Shown: positions 1 to 6,445 of the stretch, one piece after another | Numbering within the stretch: the first letter of the stretch is position 1 | How the letters are laid out: every line of letters begins with the position of its first letter | Origin: an uncultured Verrucomicrobiota bacterium | Lineage (GTDB): Bacteria; Verrucomicrobiota; Kiritimatiellia; RFP12; UBA1067 | NCBI GenBank assembly: GCA_946631535.1 | Contig: CAMPAF010000134.1 | Span: forward strand, 1-7,722 | Length of the DNA stretch: 7,722 nucleotides | Reading direction: 5' to 3' | Notes under the pieces: generated by a model | Told to the model about the DNA's origin: nothing | Databases searched by the model: none | What the model saw: only the letters and a program-made list of their open reading frames with translations | Translations under genes and position numbers: made by a program

Positions 1-777
1 CACGAGATAGCTCGTGAACGAGCTCATGCCCGTCGTCTTGTTGAAGGTCAGCACGAGGCACGCCAGCAGGAAAGGGATGACGTAGCGGCGCCGGAGGAGG
101 GACTGGGAGGGTCGCGCTCCCGCGCGACCGGTTGGATCTGCGGACGCGCAGGAGCGCGTCCCTCCCGCTCGTCGCTCCAGCCACACCGGGCTTTCCGGCA
201 ACCTCAGGCTCCCGAAGAACAGCACGGCGACTGGCGCCATCGTCCACCAGAAGTTGGCGCGCCAGGCGGCGGCCATGCCAGCCGCATTGATGTCCGACGC
301 GTCCGACGCGCCGTAGTACGTCGCGACGAGGCACCCTGCGCCGGCGGCGATCACTAGACCGAAGCCGAGGAAGAACTGGAACACGCCGGTGCCGCGTCCG
401 CGGATCGCGGGCGGCAGCGTCTCGGTGAGGTACATCGGCATGACCACGGCCATGTAGCCGGCGCTCATGCCCTGGAGGATGCGGCCCGCGAACAGGACGG
501 GAAAGCTGTCGAGCGCGAGGCACACCACGGGAATCGCCAGGAGGAACATCGCCGACGCCGCGACGATCATCTTCTTGCGGCCCAGCCAGTCGCACAGCAC
601 GCCTGCGGTGAGCGACGAGATCAGGCCGCCCAGCATCACCGCGCCCACCACGAGGCTCACGCGCGTGCCGGAGTAGATGCCGAGAGCCATTAGGTACGGC
701 TCGGCCGCGGCGATCACGCCGAAGTCAACACCGTACAGCAGCCCGCCCAGGCCGGCGATTATGATGATAAGCTTCAC
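1..777 (-). CDS. MFS sugar porter, N-terminal 259 residues (3' end beyond left edge)
   Basis: This is a membrane transporter of the major facilitator superfamily, probably a sugar:proton symporter of the sugar porter family. The protein opens directly in TM1 with a GGLLYGVDF motif (residues 11-19). TM2 follows, then the loop motif A DWLGRKK (63-69), then TM3 and TM4 ending in PMYLTE (114-119), which matches the sugar-porter P-x-Y-x-[SA/T]-E signature. TM5 and TM6 end in PESPVW (194-199), matching the family's PESPR motif. TM7 begins near residue 232. I chose the GTG at 775-777 because it lies 10 bases after the TAA of the upstream gene and places TM1 at the N-terminus; no nearby ATG or Shine-Dalgarno is visible. 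It is the last visible gene of a three-gene minus-strand operon. The TM6-TM7 loop carries a palindromic repeat insertion (residues about 204-225) and is much shorter than the helical domain usual in sugar porters. The substrate cannot be read from the sequence. Confidence 0.88.
   Translation of the reverse strand, partial: MKLIIIIAGLGGLLYGVDFGVIAAAEPYLMALGIYSGTRVSLVVGAVMLGGLISSLTAGVLCDWLGRKKMIVAASAMFLLAIPVVCLALDSFPVLFAGRILQGMSAGYMAVVMPMYLTETLPPAIRGRGTGVFQFFLGFGLVIAAGAGCLVATYYGASDASDINAAGMAAAWRANFWWTMAPVAVLFFGSLRLPESPVWLERRAGGTRSCASADPTGRAGARPSQSLLRRRYVIPFLLACLVLTFNKTTGMSSFTSYLV
105..166. repeat. REPIN-like inverted pair of palindromic elements inside the MFS gene
   Basis: Two 26-base arms (105-130 and 141-166) are inverted copies of each other, matching at 23 of 26 positions, with a 10-base spacer. 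Each arm starts at its outer end with GGGAGGG and contains its own hairpin. Arm 1 has an 8-bp stem (110-117 with 122-129) and loop TCCC. Arm 2 has an 8-bp stem (142-149 with 154-161) and loop AGGA. This head, hairpin and inverted-doublet layout is that of REP doublets (REPINs), which are non-autonomous elements mobilised by RAYT-type transposases in other bacteria. Here the element is read in frame in the TM6-TM7 loop of the transporter and adds a hydrophilic Gly/Arg/Ala-rich peptide without a stop codon. No transposase is visible in the window. The family assignment is inferred from structure alone. Confidence 0.78.
292..309. repeat. exact 9-bp tandem duplication
   Basis: GTCCGACGC occurs twice back to back (292-300 and 301-309). 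On the minus strand it encodes Ala-Ser-Asp twice (residues 157-162 of the MFS protein), in the extracytoplasmic loop between TM5 and TM6. The frame is preserved. It is most simply a slippage duplication, and no function is implied. Confidence 0.6.
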
Positions 778-787
778 GGGATGGATT

Positions 788-2500
788 TTACTTTGTGCCG
801 CACCAGATGGGACGGATCACCTCGATGCGGTCGGAGAGGACGAAGTCGACGCCGAGGGCGAGAAGCTCCTTCGCCTTTTCCGGCTTGTCGCACTTGAAGT
901 AGGAGACCTTCACCCCGGCGGCGTGCATCATCTCCACGTCCGCGCGCGAGCAGGGGTAGAGCAGCTGGAGGAACTGGCACTTGTTCTCGACCGTCTGCTT
1001 CGCGTAGAGCGTGCTCTTCTCCGGCGGCCAGGGCTTGTGGTAGGCGTCGAGGCCCTTGACGGTCCGGCTCATGTTGCAGGTGAGGATGTCGGGGACCGCC
1101 TTGCGGGCCTCGGCGATGGCGGGAAGCGACGAGGCCACGAACGCCTGGTGCAGGCGCCCTTTCGCCTTGATCTTCTGCGCCACCTCCACGGCCACGTTCC
1201 CCGCGCTGTGGCAGTTGATCCACACGCCCTCGGTGGGCAGGCAGTCGATCGCCTCGTCGAAGGTGGGCACCTTCACGTTCGCGTCGGGATGTCCGGGCCA
1301 CTTGATGGTGAGCTTGCGGATCTCGTCGAAGGTGAGGGCCGACACGGCGCCCTTTCCGTTCGTCGTGCGGTCGACCGTGCCGTCGTGCATGATCACGAGC
1401 TCGCCCGTCTTGCAGCGCTTGACGTCGAACTCCACCATCGCGGCGCCGAGGGCGACGGCGTTGGTGAACGCCACGACGGTGTTGGCGGGCTTGCCGCCAC
1501 CGTTGCCCTGGTGGGCGCAGACGCCGCGCGACGGCATGGGCGGCGCGTCGAACGTGCCGCACACGAGGCGCAGGGTGTGGCCGGTGTCCTCGATCTCGAA
1601 GAGCTTCATGCGCTCGGCCTCGCCGGAGTTCGGCTGGTGGAGGGTGAGGAGCAGCTTGCCGTCGAACGTGCGGAAGAGCATGCCGTGTCCGCCGTTCTTC
1701 CCGTAGAGGATCTCGTCCTTCGTCCAAGGGCCGGCGATCTTTCCTGTGGTCGACTTGCGCAGCAGCACGCAATACCCGTGCCCCTTGACGAAGTTCGACC
1801 AGATCATGTAGAGGTCGCCGTTATTTGGCGAGCGGTAGAAGAACGGCCCGTCCGTGACGTGGCTCGCGCCGGGCATCGCGTCGCGCGCGGCGAACATCGT
1901 CCTCGGCGGCGCGGTGAACGAGGCGAAGTCCTTCGCGAGAGGCGCATAGCACATCCGGCCGTTGTCGACCTGGCACCACTCGTGGCAGAACACCATGTAG
2001 GGCTGGCCGTCCTCGACGTAGAGTGTGCCGTCGAGCGTCATCCACTCCTTGGGCGGGATCGGCCCCATCTTCACCGGCTTGAACGGCCCGAGCGGACTCT
2101 CCGACTTGAACACCCACGTGCCGCGCGGCGTGAGGTGCCCCTCCTTTGCCTTCGGGTCCATCGTCTTGATCGGCGCGGATCCCTTCTTCTCCGTGAGGGT
2201 GGTGAAGAGGTAGTAGGCGCCCTCGTACTTGTGGACCTCCGGCGCCCACACGGCCGTGACGGGCACGCCTTCGGGCACGATCATCGCGGGCATCTTCTCG
2301 CTCCAGTGCTCGAGGTCTTTGCTCGTACGGACGGATACGCCCTTGCCGCCGAACCACGGCTTGGACTCGTAGAGATAGTAGGTGCCGTTGTCCGCGAGGA
2401 CGAACGGATCGCGGATGCGGAAGTCTTTCCGAAGCTCCGCGTATGCCGAAAAGGCGCATGTGCCGGCCAGGACGGCGGCAAGGGCTATCTGTGCTTTCAT
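788..2500 (-). CDS. secreted GH43-like glycosidase fused to a divergent GDPD domain
   Basis: This 570-residue protein has a Sec signal peptide, with probable cleavage after AYA at residue 21. Residues about 25-315 look like a GH43 five-bladed propeller: RDPF holds the expected base Asp31, WAPEV is at 85-89, TLDG holds the expected pKa-modulating Asp157, and GGHGMLF holds His272. At the usual EGP general-acid site it has TDGP, with Asp217. Residues about 325-566 form a glycerophosphodiester phosphodiesterase TIM barrel: AHQG (329-332), VEFDV with Glu357 and Asp359, MHD with His372, DRTTNGKG (377-384), and a C-terminal LSDR like the family's TDRP. The usual HRG is HQG, PENT is PANT (338-341), and the third metal-ligand Glu appears to be replaced near NCH (429-431). 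GH43 enzymes typically act on arabinosides or xylosides; GDPDs hydrolyse glycerophosphodiesters. The fusion suggests exported attack on a glycan with phosphodiester groups, but substrate and activity are unproven. It begins 27 bases after the DUF3857 gene and precedes the transporter by 10 bases. Confidence 0.88.
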   Translation of the reverse strand: MKAQIALAAVLAGTCAFSAYAELRKDFRIRDPFVLADNGTYYLYESKPWFGGKGVSVRTSKDLEHWSEKMPAMIVPEGVPVTAVWAPEVHKYEGAYYLFTTLTEKKGSAPIKTMDPKAKEGHLTPRGTWVFKSESPLGPFKPVKMGPIPPKEWMTLDGTLYVEDGQPYMVFCHEWCQVDNGRMCYAPLAKDFASFTAPPRTMFAARDAMPGASHVTDGPFFYRSPNNGDLYMIWSNFVKGHGYCVLLRKSTTGKIAGPWTKDEILYGKNGGHGMLFRTFDGKLLLTLHQPNSGEAERMKLFEIEDTGHTLRLVCGTFDAPPMPSRGVCAHQGNGGGKPANTVVAFTNAVALGAAMVEFDVKRCKTGELVIMHDGTVDRTTNGKGAVSALTFDEIRKLTIKWPGHPDANVKVPTFDEAIDCLPTEGVWINCHSAGNVAVEVAQKIKAKGRLHQAFVASSLPAIAEARKAVPDILTCNMSRTVKGLDAYHKPWPPEKSTLYAKQTVENKCQFLQLLYPCSRADVEMMHAAGVKVSYFKCDKPEKAKELLALGVDFVLSDRIEVIRPIWCGTK

Positions 2501-2507
2501 GGGAGCT

Positions 2508-2513
2508 AGTATA
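2508..2513 (-). promoter_or_regulatory. possible -10 hexamer just upstream of the GH43-GDPD gene
   Basis: On the minus strand, TATACT lies seven bases before the ATG at 2498-2500, in a small AT-rich patch within the 27-base gap. No matching -35 box is seen 16-18 bases upstream, and the gap is short enough for simple co-transcription. If used, it would give an almost leaderless transcript. Confidence 0.22.
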
Positions 2514-2527
2514 TCAAATTCCGCGTG

Positions 2528-5500
2528 CTAGCGCTTGCGGATGGTGAGCGTGCGGCAGGCGCGCGAGGAGGCACGGCGGTTCCAGTCGCGCAGGAACTGG
2601 AAATAGTCCGCCGTGAGCTGCGTGGCCCGAGCGCGATGCGCGCGTCGGCGCACCGTCACGTGGAGCCGTCCGTCCACCACCTTGTGCGAAACGTCGTGCG
2701 TCATCCAGACGTCCGATCCGTCCGCAGGGTTCACGAGGCGCAGGTTTTCCGGCAGGTGCTCGATCTCCGTGTAGCCTTTCGGCAGGACGACCTCGTACGT
2801 GTCGATCGCCTCCGCCTTGCCCATCACGGCCAGAGGCGACTTCCGCAGGGGGCCGCCAACGGAGAACAGGTTGCCGGAGAAGTCGGGGATGGTCAGCGTC
2901 AGCATCCCGTCCTGCAGGACGGCAAAGTCGGCCACGTATGCCGAGAACGCGACGTACGCGGGATATCCCTTCGTCTCGGTGACGAGGTCGGACGTGGCGG
3001 TGGCGTTTTCGGAGAGCTTGCCGACGAGCTGCTGGAAGAAGCGGCTGCGCATCTCCGGACGCATCTCCTCGAACCTCTTGCGGATGCCGCCCACGCCCGC
3101 GCCGTACGTGAAGTTGGTGATGTCGAAGTCCGCCGACCCGTTATCGCGCACCGTTATCCTGCACCACGAGTCGTCGCGGCTGCGCCATGGGGAGTCCAGC
3201 GGCACGTCGACGATGCCGAACGTGTCGGTGGCCGGATCGTAGAAGTCGTCGCCCTCGCGCGACGTCGTCTCGGGCGGCGTGTACTCGTTCTCGCCCGCCA
3301 CCCAGAAAAGGCACCCGCTCGCGTCGCGCGCGCGAATCACCAGCGCGTCGAACGACGACGGGCGCGGCACGCGGCGGCGTTCCTCCTCGGTGAGCGTGAA
3401 GCCGTGCACCGTGTCGGCGGCGAAGACGAACGAGCAGTCGAAGCCCGCTCCCTCCAGCATCGCGAAGAGCAGGTTCATCCTGTCGGCGCCGGAGGCGTAG
3501 CCGTCCGCCAGCGCGCGGTCGGGCGTGGAGAAGGCCCGATCGAACGGCAGCTCGAAGAGGCCGGGACCAGTCACGCGCAGGTTGTGCGCGAGGTATTGGC
3601 GGATGGCCGTGATTCTCGCCGCCGAGACGGCGGCTCTCCATGCGGGAGGGACGCGCTCCTGCGCGTCCGCAAGCTCGCGGCCCTTGCGGCGGGCGGCATC
3701 CGAGCCTCTCTCCCGCGCGAGCGCGAGCGAATTCAGGAGAGAGGAGCCTTGCCCCTTCCAGTCGGCGGCAGACACGGTGAAGGCTGGCCGCCAGTGGGAG
3801 AGCGGCGGGCGCGAGGGCTCGTCCGGCACGCGCGGCGGGCGCGTCGCCGTCCAGCGGTAGACGCCGGCCTTAGGGTCCTTGACGACTTTAAGGCCTTTAA
3901 GGTCATTAGGGTCAATGGAGGCGTTGGAGCTTTCAAGGTCGTCAAAGTTCTCGAACACCTTGAAGGCATTTCGCATGGTGGGCGGCACATGGTACTCGTA
4001 GCTCTCCAGGCCGTAAGGCTCCTCGCCGCCAAAGGTGACGACGCCGTTGAACGCGGTCGGCGCGTTCGTGACAACCCGTGCGATCGTCGTGCGGATCACG
4101 CTGCCCACCTCAACGCCCGGCAGGTTCACCACGAGGATCTTCGACGCGGGATAGCGCGGCGCGTTTGCCGCCCAGCCGCAGTCCATCGTGTTGATCTCCT
4201 TCGGCGTCACGGAGAACACCTTGCCGTTCCTGTTCGACACGGTGGCGGAGACGACCTCGACCGACCGCGTGCTTGGCGCGTAGCCGAACTTCATCTCGGC
4301 GTTCGACTTCTTGCCGCGGTACGTGAGTATCTCCTTCTCGACCGTGTTCGTCGAGACCCAGCACGTCGGCGAGGTGAAGTGCACGACCGTGCGCGAGGAC
4401 ACGATCTTCACGTGCGCATTGTCGTCGGCGCGGGCGGCGAATACAGGTTGCGCCCGCTCGGCGGTCTCCACCTCCTTGCGCGCGTTCCGCAACGCGTCGT
4501 AGTCCTTCACTTCGAAATTGATGTCCGTGACCTTCATCGCGCGCGAGGCGGTCAGCACTCCGTTCGTCACCGCCACCGTGCGCGCGAACGTGAAGCCGCC
4601 GGCGTTGGTGACGCAGCACGAGGGCGGCAGCGACCGCACGCCGCCAAGCGCCTCCTCGCCGAGCGCGAGCGAGATCGTCTCCGCGGTGCCGGCCGTCGAG
4701 GCCAGCACGAGCGGGAAGCGGCGCGTCTCGAGCGCGGTGTTCTCGTCAAGCAGCGCGTTAGCCACGCTAAGCCCCTCCGTGACGAACGGCAGCGAGAGCG
4801 TGTCGCGCGTCTCGCCGCGCAGGACTGCCTCCGGGAGTCGCGCGACGGTCGTTGCGGTCAAGCGCGAGTCCGTGTCGCGAAGGTCGACGGGAAGCAGTTC
4901 GAGCGACAGCAGCTCCGCGCCCGGCGCGACGTTGCGCACGAACGACTCGAACGCGCGACGTCTCTCGTCCGGCGTGCGCTTCAAGAGCGTATGGCGGACA
5001 GCGGTGTCGTTGATGCCGTCGAAGGCGAAGCGGCTTGTCAGCAGGATACCGCCGTCCGCCGAGAGCGTGCCGGTAGAGTCGATGCGGAGCATGTTCTCGT
5101 CCACGGGCTTAACTGGCGACGTGCGAAGCATCTCCCCCTCCGGCGTCGCAACGAGATACGACATGTCGGAAAGGTACGACGGAAGCAGGTCCCGGCTCGA
5201 CTCGTCCGTGGGATCCATCAAGGCGAAAGGCGAAGCTTCCACCGCCACGACGGCGTGGTTGAAGTAGGGGAGCGGGACGTCGGGATCCATCTTCGCGCCG
5301 GCGTGGATGAGGACGGGGTAGGCCGTGATGCCGGCGATGCGGAAGAGCGCGACCAGGAGCACGGCCTTGTCGCGGCAGACGCCGTAGCGGTTGTCGAAGG
5401 TGATGTTCACGTCGTGCGGCTCGTAGCCTGGCGCGTCGTCCTCCAGCGTGAGGCCCATGTAGCGGATCTCCTGCGAGACGAACTTGAAGAGGGCGCGTAT

Positions 5501-6406
5501 CTTCGCATCGCGCGTCGCGCAGCCCTTCACGACGTCGCGCACCAGGTTCGTCATGGCGGGCGTGGTGGCGGCGAGGTGCGGCTCGCACAGCTTCCAGTAC
5601 CAGCGCGAGACGGTTGGCCAGTCCTTCGCGGTGGAGAGCCACAGGGCCTGCACGCAACGCGAGAGCGGCGGCATGTTGGGCTCGGCGAACGCCTGCGGCA
5701 CGTCGCGCGCCGTCCAGCGCAGCAGCGTGCGCCCGCTGCCTAGCGGAACGTCCGCCGCGCGCGTGACGGTGTTGCTGAAGGCGTGGCGCAGGACGGCGTG
5801 GCGGACCGGGTTCTCGGAGGGCTGGTCTACGGTGACGACGGTCGAGAGGATGGGCGCGGTGTACTCGAGGATGTTGCAGTCGGCCCACGTGCCCTTCATG
5901 CGCGGCTTGCGGGTGCGGCGCGCATAGCGCACGTGGCGGATCTCGCCCGCGGCTAGGCCAGGGATTGCGCAACTCATGCGGCGCTGGAGGGGATCGACGA
6001 TGTTCGAGCCCATGCTGGAGTTGTCCGTCGCCGTCTTGAGCGTCCGCGCGAAGTCGACCGTGCGCACCTGCCCGTTCGTCCCCACGATCTCCACGCAGAA
6101 GATGGCGGCGTCGCCGTAGCGCGCGTTGAAGGTGACGGAGAGCGACGCGTGGGAGCGGCGCCCCTTCTCGGTGAGCACCTTGACCCACTCGTCGTCCCAG
6201 GTGCAGTCAGAACCGTCGGGCTCGTAGGCCGTGTGGAGACGGTCGTCCAGCATCACGGAGTCGGCGTCTGGAAACCGCTCCGGCGTGGCCGCTCGGGCGG
6301 CGGCGATGACGTCTGCCGGGACGGCGCGATAGGCCGAAGGCATGTCGGGGATTCCATCGGCCTGCGCAGCCAGCGCGGCCAACCAGATCAGGTGCCGGAG
6401 TTTCAT
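2528..6406 (-). CDS. exported protein with two DUF3857/transglutaminase-like halves
   Basis: This 1292-residue protein has a signal peptide (AQA, cleavage about residue 16). The first half has a DUF3857-like beta domain (about 60-235) and a transglutaminase-like papain-fold domain (about 280-405) with a full triad: Cys344 in YGVCRDKA, His384 in FNHAV and Asp398 in MDPTD. A beta-rich section follows to about residue 620. A second DUF3857-like domain (about 630-810) leads through a tripeptide-repeat segment (about 814-846) and a Pro/Arg-rich stretch to a second transglutaminase-like domain (about 925-1050). There the corresponding positions are Gly973, Ala1021 and Ala1037, so it is probably non-catalytic. 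A C-terminal beta-rich domain resembles the DUF3858-type tail. DUF3857-transglutaminase proteins are exported or periplasmic proteins of poorly known function, common in Bacteroidota and Verrucomicrobiota. The ATG at 6404-6406 gives the signal peptide directly. It heads the operon with the GH43-GDPD and transporter genes. A REP-like repeat lies in frame at residues 912-921. Confidence 0.85.
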   Translation of the reverse strand: MKLRHLIWLAALAAQADGIPDMPSAYRAVPADVIAAARAATPERFPDADSVMLDDRLHTAYEPDGSDCTWDDEWVKVLTEKGRRSHASLSVTFNARYGDAAIFCVEIVGTNGQVRTVDFARTLKTATDNSSMGSNIVDPLQRRMSCAIPGLAAGEIRHVRYARRTRKPRMKGTWADCNILEYTAPILSTVVTVDQPSENPVRHAVLRHAFSNTVTRAADVPLGSGRTLLRWTARDVPQAFAEPNMPPLSRCVQALWLSTAKDWPTVSRWYWKLCEPHLAATTPAMTNLVRDVVKGCATRDAKIRALFKFVSQEIRYMGLTLEDDAPGYEPHDVNITFDNRYGVCRDKAVLLVALFRIAGITAYPVLIHAGAKMDPDVPLPYFNHAVVAVEASPFALMDPTDESSRDLLPSYLSDMSYLVATPEGEMLRTSPVKPVDENMLRIDSTGTLSADGGILLTSRFAFDGINDTAVRHTLLKRTPDERRRAFESFVRNVAPGAELLSLELLPVDLRDTDSRLTATTVARLPEAVLRGETRDTLSLPFVTEGLSVANALLDENTALETRRFPLVLASTAGTAETISLALGEEALGGVRSLPPSCCVTNAGGFTFARTVAVTNGVLTASRAMKVTDINFEVKDYDALRNARKEVETAERAQPVFAARADDNAHVKIVSSRTVVHFTSPTCWVSTNTVEKEILTYRGKKSNAEMKFGYAPSTRSVEVVSATVSNRNGKVFSVTPKEINTMDCGWAANAPRYPASKILVVNLPGVEVGSVIRTTIARVVTNAPTAFNGVVTFGGEEPYGLESYEYHVPPTMRNAFKVFENFDDLESSNASIDPNDLKGLKVVKDPKAGVYRWTATRPPRVPDEPSRPPLSHWRPAFTVSAADWKGQGSSLLNSLALARERGSDAARRKGRELADAQERVPPAWRAAVSAARITAIRQYLAHNLRVTGPGLFELPFDRAFSTPDRALADGYASGADRMNLLFAMLEGAGFDCSFVFAADTVHGFTLTEEERRRVPRPSSFDALVIRARDASGCLFWVAGENEYTPPETTSREGDDFYDPATDTFGIVDVPLDSPWRSRDDSWCRITVRDNGSADFDITNFTYGAGVGGIRKRFEEMRPEMRSRFFQQLVGKLSENATATSDLVTETKGYPAYVAFSAYVADFAVLQDGMLTLTIPDFSGNLFSVGGPLRKSPLAVMGKAEAIDTYEVVLPKGYTEIEHLPENLRLVNPADGSDVWMTHDVSHKVVDGRLHVTVRRRAHRARATQLTADYFQFLRDWNRRASSRACRTLTIRKR
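3642..3671. repeat. single REP-like palindromic element inside the DUF3857 gene
   Basis: These 30 bases are the exact reverse complement of 139-168 in the transporter gene. They contain the same GGGAGGG head and an 8-bp stem (3649-3656 with 3661-3668) closed by a TCCT loop. The element is read in frame on the minus strand as a charged, Pro-containing peptide around ADAQERVPP (913-921). It lies in a segment preceding the second transglutaminase-like domain that is longer than the matching segment of the first half. No inverted partner is recognisable within about 60 bases, so it is a singlet or a decayed doublet. Confidence 0.75.
3869..3967. repeat. degenerate 9-bp tandem repeat, about 11 units, in frame
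   Basis: From 3869 the sequence can be read as consecutive 9-base units. The best conserved are TTTAAGGCC (3887), TTTAAGGTC (3896), ATTAGGGTC (3905), TTCAAGGTC (3932) and CTTGAAGGC (3959); the units between are more diverged. On the minus strand each unit is exactly three codons, giving tripeptides of the form any-hydrophobic-charged such as DLK, GLK, VVK, DLE, VFE and AFK, at about residues 814-846 of the DUF3857 protein. Local AT content is clearly higher than in the flanks. The segment joins the second DUF3857-like domain to a Pro/Arg-rich stretch. It may be an expanded minisatellite used as a linker. Confidence 0.6.
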
Positions 6407-6412
6407 GGCGCT

Positions 6413-6418
6413 ATTTTA
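6413..6418 (-). promoter_or_regulatory. putative -10 element for the minus-strand operon
   Basis: On the minus strand TAAAAT (in TATGGTAAAAT) ends six bases before the ATG of the DUF3857 gene, so transcription starting at the usual distance would begin at or next to the start codon. No good -35 hexamer is seen 17 bases upstream, where the sequence reads GTGCGG. The same GGTAAAAT octamer occurs in the opposite orientation as part of the plus-strand promoter at 6476-6483. The alternative TAAGAT a little further upstream also lacks a -35. The call rests on the -10 match and the position only. Confidence 0.4.
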
Positions 6419-6445
6419 CCATAATCTTATTTTCCCCGCACGGGC

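Noticed and set aside
778..787. Terminator or promoter between the GH43-GDPD gene and the transporter
   Set aside because: The gap is only 10 bases and has no hairpin, T-run or promoter hexamers; co-transcription is simpler.
774..1772. Second minus-strand open frame within the GH43-GDPD gene
   Set aside because: It is an Arg/His-rich out-of-frame shadow. The overlapping 570-residue frame carries all family motifs.
677..2509. Long plus-strand open frame (610 codons) opposite the GH43-GDPD gene
   Set aside because: It is antisense to a well-supported protein and its translation is a low-complexity Arg/Val/His-rich shadow caused by G/C-biased third positions. It has no domain or start signal.
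3618..3634. GCCGCC / GGCGGC hairpin just beside the single REP-like copy
   Set aside because: A six-base stem of GC-only repeats is expected often in this coding sequence, and it does not match the partner arm of the doublet.
2525..5743. Very long plus-strand open frame (1072 codons) opposite the DUF3857 gene
   Set aside because: It has the same antisense shadow effect. The minus strand carries the signal peptide, the DUF3857 pattern and the catalytic triad, whereas this frame is Arg/Val/Glu-rich without recognisable motifs.
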